Below are positions 49,449-59,493 of a stretch of 64,000 bases of DNA, in pieces. The DNA is taken from NCBI GenBank assembly GCA_947642555.1, contig CANRSX010000011.1, positions 56,640 through 120,639 of the forward strand. The letters run 5' to 3'. The first letter of the stretch is position 1. Each line of letters opens with the position of its first letter. The stretch is from an uncultured Roseburia sp. (GTDB lineage: Bacteria; Bacillota; Clostridia; Lachnospirales; Lachnospiraceae). A program made the translations under genes and the position numbers. The notes below the pieces were generated by a model. The model saw nothing but the letters and a program-made list of their open reading frames with translations, did no database searches and was not told where the DNA came from.

Positions 49449-50880
49449 CAATAAACTCCTTCAGATACCCCAAAGCACCATTCCAGGAAACATTGTTGGG
49501 AACCAGTGATTTTGTATTTATGACAGGTATCTGCATAACCACATCATCACTATCGTCGTTTTTGATCGAATCATATATTTTGCGATAGGATTCCTCATAA
49601 TCCGCAAGGGTACCTGAACCTGCCTCTTTCAAAATAGTGATTGAAGTCATTGATTCATCAGATTTATAATTATCCACAACGTTTCCTGCCGTCATACATA
49701 ATAGGAAAGCACAAATTATTATTTTACTATTCTTATCAATTGTAATATCATACTTCCTGCTTATCCATACACCTAATGCATAAAAAATAATTGAAGCAAC
49801 CAGCATCTCGACCATTCCGATCAGATATTGCGATCTGGTATCAATAATGCTGGAATTATAACCATAAGCGATTGGAAATATTGTGACAAAAACGATTGCA
49901 ACTCCCCCAAAAATAACAGCGAATATATTCATTTTCCGTTTGTTCCTCAGCGCAACACCCATAAAGAAACAGGAACATATCACTACCAAAATAAAGGATA
50001 TGCAAAACAGTTTTCCATAGCAGCTTACAAGTATTTTTATCGTATTAATGCAGGCATTCATCAATAAAGAGACCGTAGAGTGGTCACTTACAGAATCTCC
50101 CTGTATTTCGATGATTCTTGCATGACGAACAAAATTTCCAGGAGCAAGGGCATTGATCAGTGCCCCTGCAATACATGATAAAAAGAAAAACATCTGCGGC
50201 TTTTTAAGCCTATGTACATATAAAAGATAACATAACATGATCAGGGCACATATATTTAAAAATCCCGTTACCATTAAAACTCCGCCTGTACTGACAAACG
50301 CTATGACTGAGCTTATAACTAAGTACAGGTTTTTCCGATTGCTCAAATACTCAGCAAACAATGATAAAGCAAACAAAGCCAGCGAAAAATGAAACAAATA
50401 TAATAAAGACGAACAGAACCAGTAAATTGCCTGATCTCCAGAATATGTATTCAGTGCACCAATAATTACAACAGGGATGAAAATATATCTGATTTTATCC
50501 ATGTCAAGGTATCTGGTCGTCACCCTTAAAAAATACAACATACTCGCAGTCAGGCATATAATAATGAGAAGGATGCCTATTCTATAAAATATCACATTAA
50601 ATCCAAAATAATATATAAAGCCCGTAGCAAGAAACTGTGCAAACCATATGCCCTGCCAGTTATTATATGTACTTTTTACCATATCACACATATATTCCAG
50701 GCACGACTTCCCTGCCAGTTTATACTCATACGCAGATGCTAAAATAGAATAGTCATCCTTGGCCGGCATAAGATAAAACAGAGGTATGATCAGTGGAAGA
50801 ATGCCAATGAGAGTTACAAAAATATCCATATTATCCAAAAGGAATGTTTTCATTCTTTCGCAAAATTTATTCTTTTGCAT
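49432..50880 (-). CDS. DUF6056-like membrane protein
   Basis: 482 residues, about 11 helices. Characters of this family: PAKDDYSIL in the first loop (DD), NNWQGIWFAQFL, INALAPGNFVRHARII, and a C-terminal outer loop. Members occur in polysaccharide loci and are suspected GT-C glycosyltransferases; experimental function is unknown to me. GAAGGGG before the ATG. Confidence 0.68.
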   Translation of the reverse strand: MQKNKFCERMKTFLLDNMDIFVTLIGILPLIIPLFYLMPAKDDYSILASAYEYKLAGKSCLEYMCDMVKSTYNNWQGIWFAQFLATGFIYYFGFNVIFYRIGILLIIICLTASMLYFLRVTTRYLDMDKIRYIFIPVVIIGALNTYSGDQAIYWFCSSLLYLFHFSLALFALSLFAEYLSNRKNLYLVISSVIAFVSTGGVLMVTGFLNICALIMLCYLLYVHRLKKPQMFFFLSCIAGALINALAPGNFVRHARIIEIQGDSVSDHSTVSLLMNACINTIKILVSCYGKLFCISFILVVICSCFFMGVALRNKRKMNIFAVIFGGVAIVFVTIFPIAYGYNSSIIDTRSQYLIGMVEMLVASIIFYALGVWISRKYDITIDKNSKIIICAFLLCMTAGNVVDNYKSDESMTSITILKEAGSGTLADYEESYRKIYDSIKNDDSDDVVMQIPVINTKSLVPNNVSWNGALGYLKEFIDVFEY

Positions 50881-50892
50881 ATGTAACCCCTT

Positions 50893-52401
50893 CTATTTTT
50901 TTCTTATCATACGATAGCAGTCCCATACTATCTTTTTATTAAATACAAGATTCAATCCTAAATATAGCAATGAAAATGTCGCTAATTCTACAATCATGCG
51001 AACAGTCAGATAATTAAAATCAAAAGCGTTGCACATGCAATAGGATAGCAGCCCTGCGGAAAATCCCATCATCAGATACAAAAAAACTCTTTTTCTCATA
51101 ATTTGATTGACATGAAAACTATACTTCTCTTTCAGCTTTCTTCCTAATAGGATATACGAAATAACCATCGATAAACTGGTTGAAGCGGCAATTCCCATAT
51201 GTCTGAAAAATTTCACTGATGCAATGTTTAATATTATATTACAGACAAGTGCAAAAACCTTGATCTTTGCCGGCGACCTCGTATCCTGCAAGGAATAAAA
51301 TGCCCTGATATAATAGGACTGCATGGCATTTGGCACAATTCCTATTGCATAACAGATTAAACTCTGATAAACAATCGTTGTCGCCTCGTAAGAAAACGCG
51401 CCTCGTTGAAAAACAAAAACGACGATATCCTTTGAAAAAGCAATAAATATGATAGAAATCGGACACATCAGCAACAGGATTATTTCACCGTATTTTATAA
51501 ATGTTTCCTTAAATGCTTCTATATGGTTTTCACTAATCAGTTTAGAAAAGGTCGGAAAGGCTGCAGTTACAATTGATGTTGTGATCATAGTTCCTGCAAT
51601 ATTGCTTAATGTCCCGGCATATCCCAGGCCCGATACCGTTCCACTATCCAAAAAGGAAGCCAGATTCCGATCCACTAAAATACTCATGCCAGAAGCGATA
51701 TCTTCAGCAATCAAAGGCAATGATAAATGTACCATTTCCCTTATATGTGAATCATTCATCTTCAGTATGGGATAACTCTTATATCCGCTATCTCTGATTC
51801 CCCACAAAACAACCAGCATCCCGGCAATATTTGATACTAAAGTACCAATACTCAAAAGCCAGTAATTTTCTTTGGTCGCAAAAAACGTAATTATAATAAT
51901 GACTGTATTTGAAATCAATCCATATATAGCCGTTGTAGTAAACAGACCTTTTGCCTGGGAATACGCCTGAAACAAATGTGAAATAGTAATTGGTATGATT
52001 GAAAAAACAACGATACGCAGCATGACAACTGCATATATCTCTGTCTGATCGTTTAACCCGGCTGCAAAAACCTTAAGGAAAAACTTAGGAGCCAAAAAAA
52101 TAATCATGCATCCAATAATCAGGATCACCAGCAATACATTCAACAGATTTGATGTAAAACGATTCTTTTCTTCATCGTCCCTTAATCTTTGAAAATAAGG
52201 AATATAGTTTATTCCAATCGCAGTACCGATTGACACGAAAATAATGGATGGAATGCCATTCGTGATAACAAACGCATCCGATATGCTGCCTGCACCAAAC
52301 TTATATGCAACCACAAGTTCTCTTACAAACCCTAATATTTTTGAAAGAATCGTTCCAATAGCGAGCAGTATTGCTGCTCTGGCAATTGTTTTATTTCGCA
52401 T
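50893..52401 (-). CDS. murJ: MurJ/MviN-family lipid flippase (probable Wzx role)
   Basis: 502 residues, about 14 helices; starts KTIARAAILLAIGTILSKIL, GFVRELVVAYKFGAGSISDAF, MviN hallmarks. MurJ flips lipid II, but a copy within a glycan locus next to Wzy probably moves the undecaprenyl-linked repeat unit. No other Wzx is seen. Starts right at the stop of the acetyltransferase gene. Confidence 0.82.
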   Translation of the reverse strand: MRNKTIARAAILLAIGTILSKILGFVRELVVAYKFGAGSISDAFVITNGIPSIIFVSIGTAIGINYIPYFQRLRDDEEKNRFTSNLLNVLLVILIIGCMIIFLAPKFFLKVFAAGLNDQTEIYAVVMLRIVVFSIIPITISHLFQAYSQAKGLFTTTAIYGLISNTVIIIITFFATKENYWLLSIGTLVSNIAGMLVVLWGIRDSGYKSYPILKMNDSHIREMVHLSLPLIAEDIASGMSILVDRNLASFLDSGTVSGLGYAGTLSNIAGTMITTSIVTAAFPTFSKLISENHIEAFKETFIKYGEIILLLMCPISIIFIAFSKDIVVFVFQRGAFSYEATTIVYQSLICYAIGIVPNAMQSYYIRAFYSLQDTRSPAKIKVFALVCNIILNIASVKFFRHMGIAASTSLSMVISYILLGRKLKEKYSFHVNQIMRKRVFLYLMMGFSAGLLSYCMCNAFDFNYLTVRMIVELATFSLLYLGLNLVFNKKIVWDCYRMIRKK

Positions 52402-52944
52402 TTAAGTCTGCTCACTTTTTTTGTTTAACTCTGAAATCCTGAGAATCTCCCAATTTCTGTCGCTTCTATGGGCAATGATCCTTGGTTTATGAAGAACAAC
52501 TGTACTGTTATCTGGTACATCCTCTACAACAACACAATTAGCACCAATCATGCAATTATCTCCAATATGTACATTACCTATAATCTTTGCACCTGCTCCA
52601 ATATAAACATTATCTCCAATAGTCGGTGCACCTAATCCTTTGCTATCTGAAATCGTATTTGAGCCAATTGTTACTTGTTGAAGTATTGTCGCATTTTTTC
52701 CAATAGCAGCTTCCTGAGATATAAATATTCCGCATAATCCATGCGGGAAATTAGGTTTACCAGCAAATTTGGCTTTTACCGATATACCGGCATTGCACTT
52801 CCACAAATACTTCCCATATAAAAACTGATAGTATCTTCTGATTAATGATGGATAATTTAAACCTATTGCAATTTCCCTGCATTTCCATATATGGTCCTCC
52901 TTTATTTCGTCAGATAACATCTTACGTATGATATCCCGTACCAT
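52402..52944 (-). CDS. Serine acetyltransferase-like hexapeptide acyltransferase
   Basis: 180 residues; left-handed beta-helix with GIFISQEAAIGKNATILQ, QVTIGSNT, GLGAPTIGDNVYIGAGAKII, GNVHIGDNCMIGANCVV. CysE/WcaB-like fold without the CysE N-terminal domain, so likely a sugar O-acetyltransferase. AAGGAG before ATG. Confidence 0.78.
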   Translation of the reverse strand: MVRDIIRKMLSDEIKEDHIWKCREIAIGLNYPSLIRRYYQFLYGKYLWKCNAGISVKAKFAGKPNFPHGLCGIFISQEAAIGKNATILQQVTIGSNTISDSKGLGAPTIGDNVYIGAGAKIIGNVHIGDNCMIGANCVVVEDVPDNSTVVLHKPRIIAHRSDRNWEILRISELNKKSEQT

Positions 52945-54585
52945 TTACCTATGCTCCTTCATTCTGTCATTAATTTCCTGAAACAATAAAAATGAATATA
53001 TGATCTTCCTGAAAAATTCATTCGGTATAGACTCGATCTTAAGTCCCCCACTAATATACCCATTTTCTATTCCCCATTCAACAGAGTCCCTTGCGATTTT
53101 AGATGAACGGATCAATGGCATAAAATCTTCTTTCTGAACCGGTTTATTCAGACGCAATTTTGTGTTAAATAATTTCCTGCTGACTACTTTAACAAATCCT
53201 TCGACATAATACTCTATCGTTAAAAAGAAATCACAAAACAAATATATCGGATTATCACTGCATGATGTTCTGTAAATAGACCTGACTTTCGATGCAGGTT
53301 TATTATAATACGATATCAATCGTCGATGAAACATATTCATCCTCTTCCCTTTAGGTGCGATGCTGTATGAATACTTTACCAGCTCGTATTCCTGAAGAGG
53401 CGAATATACCTTCAAACGATTATTCCATGTATACTGCAACGAATACGGTATCCAGTCGCACCATCCTCCACATAAGCAGGACTTTAATACTGTATCCTTC
53501 ATCAAACAATCGAATTTTGTATATGTTTCGTTTTCAATTTTATTATATTCATCTTTTAAACAATCACCCAGATAAATTGATGCAGATTGGGAAATAAAAT
53601 ATTTTCGGACAAATTTATGCATATCCGCTTTTTTCCCTCTCGGATAAAATGGAATGGTTCTAATATCCCAAAACCCCTTATGCATATCACCTGCATTTCC
53701 GCTTAACAAAATATCATATTTTTTATCAAGAATACTCATAAAATAATTTATACGGTATCCACTTGCATTAATCTCGACCTTGTACTGTCCCTCCTTATAT
53801 ATTTTTTTTACTAATTCATCCGCCTCTTCCTCCGGTAATGGCGGAATAATATGATTCCATTGAAAGCCCGCTGCTTCAGCTGTTTTCTTTGAGCAGACAA
53901 TATCCGCTCCTTCATCATTGTCACCGCTGATAAAGCAATCCGTCTTCTTATATTTATTTATCATACAAGCAATAAGCCTGCTGTCAAATCCTCCTGTCAA
54001 AGCAGCTAAAGGTCTCATTTTATCTATGGATTTAGAAAAATCTATAAAAAAAGTTTTCGGATCATCAATATTTGATCCACTATCAATATCTCCTATTTTT
54101 TTGTCTTTATATTGAAATGAATTCGTTTTTTTATTTATCTGCAAATATTTATCTGCGGGTAATTTATCAACACCTTCAATAATAGTATCCGTATACACAG
54201 GTCTATGAAATGTTAAATATTCACATAACGCTCTGTTGTTTATTTTTCCTCCGGATAATGCTCCTATATCTACAATACTGCTGGATAAATAACCCTTTGA
54301 GCGGTAAATCCCATGCATGTTAGAATTATCGGAAAAAACAATGATTGACTCGGAGTCAATTATAATCAGAACATAACTGCCAAATATATTTCTAAAATCA
54401 ATTTTTCTATTCTTTCTATATTGCTCTAATATTATCGAAATACTCTCGTCCTGCGCCCTGGCACCTCTGACGAAAATCAAACCGCTATAGTATGAAACAA
54501 TTTTTTCTCCATTCGGAAAATCGCATTCAAATACCTCATATCCACTTTGATCAATGATACATTGTTGTTGCAATGAAATTAGCAT
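52945..54585 (-). CDS. Asparagine synthase-like protein without the glutaminase cysteine
   Basis: 546 residues. N-terminal half resembles the Ntn domain of AsnB but the residue after Met is Leu, not the nucleophilic Cys. C-terminal half has the PP-loop AALTGGFDSRLIACMI (SGGxDS variant) and ISGDNDEGADIVCSKK. Glutamine cannot serve as nitrogen source by this domain; ammonia or another donor, or a ligase role, is likely. WbpS-like members amidate uronic acid sugars. GGAGGTG before the ATG. Function in glycan amidation is inferred. Confidence 0.7.
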   Translation of the reverse strand: MLISLQQQCIIDQSGYEVFECDFPNGEKIVSYYSGLIFVRGARAQDESISIILEQYRKNRKIDFRNIFGSYVLIIIDSESIIVFSDNSNMHGIYRSKGYLSSSIVDIGALSGGKINNRALCEYLTFHRPVYTDTIIEGVDKLPADKYLQINKKTNSFQYKDKKIGDIDSGSNIDDPKTFFIDFSKSIDKMRPLAALTGGFDSRLIACMINKYKKTDCFISGDNDEGADIVCSKKTAEAAGFQWNHIIPPLPEEEADELVKKIYKEGQYKVEINASGYRINYFMSILDKKYDILLSGNAGDMHKGFWDIRTIPFYPRGKKADMHKFVRKYFISQSASIYLGDCLKDEYNKIENETYTKFDCLMKDTVLKSCLCGGWCDWIPYSLQYTWNNRLKVYSPLQEYELVKYSYSIAPKGKRMNMFHRRLISYYNKPASKVRSIYRTSCSDNPIYLFCDFFLTIEYYVEGFVKVVSRKLFNTKLRLNKPVQKEDFMPLIRSSKIARDSVEWGIENGYISGGLKIESIPNEFFRKIIYSFLLFQEINDRMKEHR

Positions 54586-54607
54586 TTATTCACCTCCGAT
54601 AGTTCCT

Positions 54608-55930
54608 TCAAATTCTCAATTTCATCCTATATCGCTTTAAATATCTAAAAAAACTTATCTTTTGCTCTGACTTATTTCTCTTATAGAACAGCAAAATCAA
54701 AAGGACAAAAAACCATTTTCCGAAGAATAGACTCCCTATAATCTGAGATTCCGTAAGCGAATAAACAGGAACAATTAAATAAGCAATTGTTGTCTTATAA
54801 TCATTCTTTTGTTCAAATCGATCTATAAGCAAAAAAAACATAGTCAGAATAAAAAATGATATTACCATGCCTATATATCCAAATCTTGAATATCCCTCAA
54901 TAAAAAAGCCTGTATCAGCAGACATTTTCGGTGCATCAAAATATAATTTTCCTATTTGAAACACATATGGCTTCCGTACATAATTGTTATTTGGATCCAA
55001 TAGCAGGAAACGCGGTATGGCTCCTGTTAATCCTATGAAATCATGATTCTGAAAAAAATCAAAATGTATAAATTTCAGATATGCAGGCAAAAATAAAACC
55101 CGTCTGATCAATAAATCATACAGATCGTCTATCTTATCTATTTGATATTTGGAACAAAAAACAGAAAATAGTGATAATCCAAGCGCTGATGTGATCCAGA
55201 ATTCACAGTGAAAACCCTCACGCTTTACCCATATAGCTATTATCACTAACGGAATATACATAATGTATGTTTTTTGCCCTGTGTACAGGTAAAATGCGAC
55301 CTGTATACCTGATAGCAACAGGCCAGTCAGGTATTTCTTCTTTAACAGAGATCTTGATATCAGCATTGGCAGAAAAAGTGTTACTGCCAGATTGAAAATC
55401 TTATCGGCATAATGCCCTATCGTAAATGTCAGTGTTTTTCTAAAATCATATACTGTTCGAAAATTCAACACACTTATGCTCGGAAATCCATAGTACCGTA
55501 AACACAGAACAATGGAAAAAAGAGCAGAAAAAAGCATAAGCGCGACAAAATAGTTTTCTATTTTTTTAATACCAGTTTCATATATCCTTTTTCTGTTTCC
55601 TCTGACAAACATCTCACATAATAAAAAGAGCAGGCATAGCATATTATAGTACATTGTATCTCCGTATGAAAATTCATAGCAGACAGTAATTGGTATGATT
55701 TGAAACATAATCAGGAACAACAGAAAGAATTCAACTGCCTTTCTTTTCCATTCCAGGATCAGTAACAAAATTATAATCCATATGCACCCGTTTACATATC
55801 TTGGCAGATCAATATTCTTTGGAAATAATTGATATCTGTCAAGTATGACTTTAACATATCCATACTCCATCGCAATCTTATAAATCAAGATGCATAAAAT
55901 TACCTTTATTGTCTTTCTATTTATATTCAT
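54608..55930 (-). CDS. Wzy-like oligosaccharide repeat-unit polymerase
   Basis: 440 residues, about 12 helices with a large outer loop (residues about 270-360): FLLLDPNNNYVRKPYVF, SADTGFFIEGYSRFGYIGM. Short YTGQKTYIMYIPLV in mid-protein. The hydrophobic layout and the single big loop fit Wzy. ATGA overlap with the upstream amidotransferase gene. Confidence 0.7.
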   Translation of the reverse strand: MNINRKTIKVILCILIYKIAMEYGYVKVILDRYQLFPKNIDLPRYVNGCIWIIILLLILEWKRKAVEFFLLFLIMFQIIPITVCYEFSYGDTMYYNMLCLLFLLCEMFVRGNRKRIYETGIKKIENYFVALMLFSALFSIVLCLRYYGFPSISVLNFRTVYDFRKTLTFTIGHYADKIFNLAVTLFLPMLISRSLLKKKYLTGLLLSGIQVAFYLYTGQKTYIMYIPLVIIAIWVKREGFHCEFWITSALGLSLFSVFCSKYQIDKIDDLYDLLIRRVLFLPAYLKFIHFDFFQNHDFIGLTGAIPRFLLLDPNNNYVRKPYVFQIGKLYFDAPKMSADTGFFIEGYSRFGYIGMVISFFILTMFFLLIDRFEQKNDYKTTIAYLIVPVYSLTESQIIGSLFFGKWFFVLLILLFYKRNKSEQKISFFRYLKRYRMKLRI

Positions 55931-57069
55931 TTTTTTGCGTTTGCTCTATGAATTAATTTCAATGTTTTGTACAAAAAAGTATTATCTTCCACAGCATACT
56001 CCTGGTGTTGATGAACCGGCGCTCCCATTATTTCTTCATACTCTTCATTACTTATTTTCAGTTTCTTTTTGATCAAAGCAATATATTCTTCCATCATTTT
56101 TTCATCATACAGAGGCTCTTCTAACTCTTTAAGGGCTTCTTCCCGTGTCATTTGGCCAGATACAATCATGCTTGATAAATGGGATGTCCGTTTATCTACA
56201 CCAAACTTCTGTGGAAACCACACAAGCTGTATATACGCCGTCAGGATGTTTTCAAGATGTTTCCGACCATAATACTGAAATCCGCAAAACTCATCCAGTT
56301 CCTGAAATGCCCTGTCCCGATTATAATCAATATAATTGAGCGGACGTGATGTTTCTATACTAAAAATTTTATCGTCCAATATACATCGTAATGTAGATAT
56401 AAACTCAAGTTTATCAATTGCCTTTGTCCCAAACTTTTCATTGATATCTCTGATATTTACCACGTCAAATGCTTTATAAGAGTTCCCTCGTTGCAAAATA
56501 CTTTCTAATGCATAATTTCCTCCTGTCAGCAAATGCTTTATCCTGTATTCTTTCATTTTTTTATATAGAAAGGCATACAAAACATTATCCTGTGGAATCG
56601 CAATATTCGGTACGCCGGCTCTCATAAAAGCAAGTGTCAGCGCATTATACTGCTCTGCATCAGGAGTAATTACTTCATAATCAAATCCTGTTGTCTTTAC
56701 TAATTTTCTTAGATTGTTTTTTGATATATCTGTGTCATAACCATCATCAATATGCACGGTGAGTACTCTCAGTCCCCATTTTGACGCTAGATATGCCACG
56801 TAGGAAGAATCAAGACCACCAGACAGCCCTAAGATACAATCGTATTTTTTCCCTTTCCCATCTTTTTTCAGCCTTAAAAGTAATTCGTCTATTTTTCTTT
56901 TTCCTTCCTCATTCGGAAAGTATCTTTCTTCAAGGATATGATATGCATCTGTACAATAACTGCATATACCATGTTCATCAAACACAATTGTATCATCTGA
57001 CGAATTATCCATTACACACCTTGTACATCTTCTATACGCTTCCACCTTATTATTCCTCCGCATTGTCAT
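55927..57069 (-). CDS. N-acetyl sugar amidotransferase (WbpG/WbuX/PseA type), copy A
   Basis: 380 residues. Zinc-type Cys pairs CTRCVMD and CSYC at the N-terminus; PP-loop DCILGLSGGLDSSYVAYLA; VHIDDGYDTDISKNNL; IAIPQDNVLYAF; RPLNYIDYNRDRAFQELDEF; VDKRTSHLSSMIVSGQM. It converts an N-acetyl group of a sugar to acetamidino with ammonia from a HisH-like partner (WbpG/HisH/HisF system). No HisH/HisF-like gene is visible in the window. ATG 57069 overlaps the wbpA stop; a GTG at 57045 with GGAGG is an alternative. Paralogue at 62385-63527. Confidence 0.87.
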   Translation of the reverse strand: MTMRRNNKVEAYRRCTRCVMDNSSDDTIVFDEHGICSYCTDAYHILEERYFPNEEGKRKIDELLLRLKKDGKGKKYDCILGLSGGLDSSYVAYLASKWGLRVLTVHIDDGYDTDISKNNLRKLVKTTGFDYEVITPDAEQYNALTLAFMRAGVPNIAIPQDNVLYAFLYKKMKEYRIKHLLTGGNYALESILQRGNSYKAFDVVNIRDINEKFGTKAIDKLEFISTLRCILDDKIFSIETSRPLNYIDYNRDRAFQELDEFCGFQYYGRKHLENILTAYIQLVWFPQKFGVDKRTSHLSSMIVSGQMTREEALKELEEPLYDEKMMEEYIALIKKKLKISNEEYEEIMGAPVHQHQEYAVEDNTFLYKTLKLIHRANAKK

Positions 57070-58397
57070 TACAATCGCCAGACCCTCATTCCAGAAGCTT
57101 TCAGCTCGTCCATCCGATAAAGCGATTTAACGTCAACCAGCACTTTTTCTTCATCATCCAGATCTTCTTTAAATAATTCCTTTATCTGCATCATCGACAT
57201 AGACCGGTACTCATTGTGTCCGACAGCCACGATCACACAATCTGCTTTCGGCACCTTTTCCCACGCAGTCAGACTCACACCATATTCTTTCCTGGCGACA
57301 TCGGCGTCCGCCCATGAATCCGTAACAATGGGATCAATATCATATTCCCTAAGTCTGTCAATAATATCCACTACTTTACTGTTTCTGGTATCAGGACAAT
57401 TTTCCTTAAACGTCAGTCCCAGTATAACCACAGTCGCCTTCTTTGGCGCCATACCGGCTTCGATCATTTCTTTGATCGCGGCATCCGCCACAAAAGCTCC
57501 CATGGAATCATTCACCTGGCGTCCGTTCAGTATTATCTGACTGTGATAGCCCAATTTCTCGGCTACATTCGTTAAATAATACGGATCCACACCGATACAG
57601 TGTCCGCCGACCAAACCGGGTTTAAAACCCAACGCATTCCACTTGGTATTCATACCTGCTAATACTTCATCCGTGTCAATGTTAAGTTTGTCACAGATGA
57701 TGGCTATTTCATTCATAAAAGCAATATTGATATCACGCTGGCTGTTTTCTGCTACCTTTACCGCTTCAGCTGTTTTAATGCTGGACACAGAAAAAGTCCC
57801 TGCTTTGATTACAATATCATATACTTTTTTGATTTCAGCCGCAGATTCCTCATCCATACCTGAAACAACCTTACGGATGTTCGTCAACGTATGAACACGA
57901 TCGCCCGGATTAATTCTCTCGGGGCTATAGCCAATCTTCCAGTCAACGCCACACTTTAACCCAGACTCTTTTTCAATGATCGGAATGCAGAGGTCTTCTG
58001 TGACCCCGGGATAAACCGTAGATTCGAATACAACAATGGAACCGGCAGACAAATTCTGGCCTATCGTTCTTGATGCTCCCTCAACCGGTTTCAGATTCGG
58101 GGTGTTGTCTTCATTTACAGGTGTCGGAACTGCAACCACAATAAATCTGGCGTCCTTAAGTTTCGAAGCATCTGCTGTAAACTCAACTGTAGTGTCCCTG
58201 ATAGCTTCTCCGATCTCATTTGTAGAATCTATCCCGTTCTTATACTCATTTACCCTTTTTTCATTGATATCAAAGCCTATCACTTTTATGTGTTTTGCAA
58301 ATTCTACTGCAATTGGCATTCCGACATAACCAAGACCAACCAGCGCCAGTTTTTCTTCTCCTGAAATCAGCCTCCGATAAATATTGTTGAACTGCAT
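57069..58397 (-). CDS. wbpA: UDP-N-acetylglucosamine 6-dehydrogenase
   Basis: 442 residues from ATG 58397 (AAAGGAG). LALVGLGYVGMPIAVEFA (NAD), VAVPTPVNEDNTPNL, STVYPGVTEDLC, GYSPERINPGDRVH, catalytic Cys in GLVGGHCIGVDPYYL, ILGLTFKENCPDTRNSKV. These are features of UDP-GlcNAc/GalNAc dehydrogenases (WbpA/TviB/WecC), not of UDP-glucose dehydrogenase. First step toward UDP-GlcNAc-uronate. Confidence 0.9.
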   Translation of the reverse strand: MQFNNIYRRLISGEEKLALVGLGYVGMPIAVEFAKHIKVIGFDINEKRVNEYKNGIDSTNEIGEAIRDTTVEFTADASKLKDARFIVVAVPTPVNEDNTPNLKPVEGASRTIGQNLSAGSIVVFESTVYPGVTEDLCIPIIEKESGLKCGVDWKIGYSPERINPGDRVHTLTNIRKVVSGMDEESAAEIKKVYDIVIKAGTFSVSSIKTAEAVKVAENSQRDINIAFMNEIAIICDKLNIDTDEVLAGMNTKWNALGFKPGLVGGHCIGVDPYYLTNVAEKLGYHSQIILNGRQVNDSMGAFVADAAIKEMIEAGMAPKKATVVILGLTFKENCPDTRNSKVVDIIDRLREYDIDPIVTDSWADADVARKEYGVSLTAWEKVPKADCVIVAVGHNEYRSMSMMQIKELFKEDLDDEEKVLVDVKSLYRMDELKASGMRVWRL

Positions 58398-58413
58398 TTT
58401 TATATGCTCCTTT

Positions 58414-59493
58414 TTAATTTTTTTCATCAAATCTACCTTTAAAATCTATCGTATGGCAAGATTCAAGCGGTAATTTTACGGGCTGTCCTTCTGCAGCGGA
58501 TTTATAAATTGCCAGTACAAGCTCAAGCGCTCTCTTACCATCTTCCGCGGTGACATAAGGGTCGCGGTGACTGCTTATTGCATCTATTACGTCTGCATAA
58601 AGAGGTGTATGACCAAATCCATACACATTCGGAGGATTCTCACCAAATTCCGTTTTCACCCTTTCAGGATCATCCAGTAAATCAGAAAAATTCCACTCCT
58701 CTATCTTATTCACTGATACGCCGCCGGCCTTGACAGTGCCTTTCTGTCCAAAGAGATATAACGTTTCCTCAAGATTCTTATCGTAAATGTCAGTGGTGCC
58801 TTCGATGACACCATAGGAACCGTTTTTAAACTTTATGAGAGCAATACCAAGATCCTCTGCCTCGATATACTCATGGTTGAGACGGTCTGTCATACCGACA
58901 ACCATCTCTATTTCATTCCCCATCATCCAGCGGAGAAGATCTATATTATGAATACACTGATTCATAAGAGCTCCTCCGTCCTGCTCCCAGGTTCCTCTCC
59001 AGGCTGCACCTGAGTAGTACTCCCGATTCCGGCACCAGCGAATATGAGCCGTTCCATAGAACATTTTCCCAAATCGACCACTTTCAAGAGCATCCCTGAT
59101 CTTCTGAATAGACTTGTTAAAACGATTCTGATGATTCGCACAGACAACTACTCCCGCCTCACGACCGGCCCTGATTATGGCATCTGCATCGGCAATAGAA
59201 AGTGCAATCGGTTTCTCAATAATCAGGTTGCAGCCGGCGGCGATACAGTCCAATGCAATCGCTGCATGTTTCCCCGACTCAGTGGCAATCGCTACGAGTT
59301 TTGGCCTTTCCTTTTCCAGCATCTCTCTATAATCTGTATATTGCGTTACATTTCCTAAGCCAAACCTAACCGCTTTTTCTGTCATAGCCTCTGTCGATAT
59401 GTCACACATTGCCACAAACTCAAGATGATTGTTCCTGGCCGCTTCTATGTGGTTCGGACTGATTCTCCCACAACCAATCAGTGCATATTTCAT
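58414..59493 (-). CDS. wbpB: Gfo/Idh/MocA oxidoreductase (WbpB-like UDP-GlcNAc-uronate 3-dehydrogenase)
   Basis: 359 residues from ATG 59493 (ATGA overlap; GGGAAGGAAAC). YALIGCGRISPNHIEAA, NLIIEKPIALSIADADAII, VCANHQNRFNKSIQKI, WRGTWEQDGGALMNQCIHNID with the catalytic His. Matches WbpB/WlbA, which oxidise C3 of UDP-GlcNAc-uronate before WbpE. Context fixes the role. Confidence 0.87.
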   Translation of the reverse strand: MKYALIGCGRISPNHIEAARNNHLEFVAMCDISTEAMTEKAVRFGLGNVTQYTDYREMLEKERPKLVAIATESGKHAAIALDCIAAGCNLIIEKPIALSIADADAIIRAGREAGVVVCANHQNRFNKSIQKIRDALESGRFGKMFYGTAHIRWCRNREYYSGAAWRGTWEQDGGALMNQCIHNIDLLRWMMGNEIEMVVGMTDRLNHEYIEAEDLGIALIKFKNGSYGVIEGTTDIYDKNLEETLYLFGQKGTVKAGGVSVNKIEEWNFSDLLDDPERVKTEFGENPPNVYGFGHTPLYADVIDAISSHRDPYVTAEDGKRALELVLAIYKSAAEGQPVKLPLESCHTIDFKGRFDEKN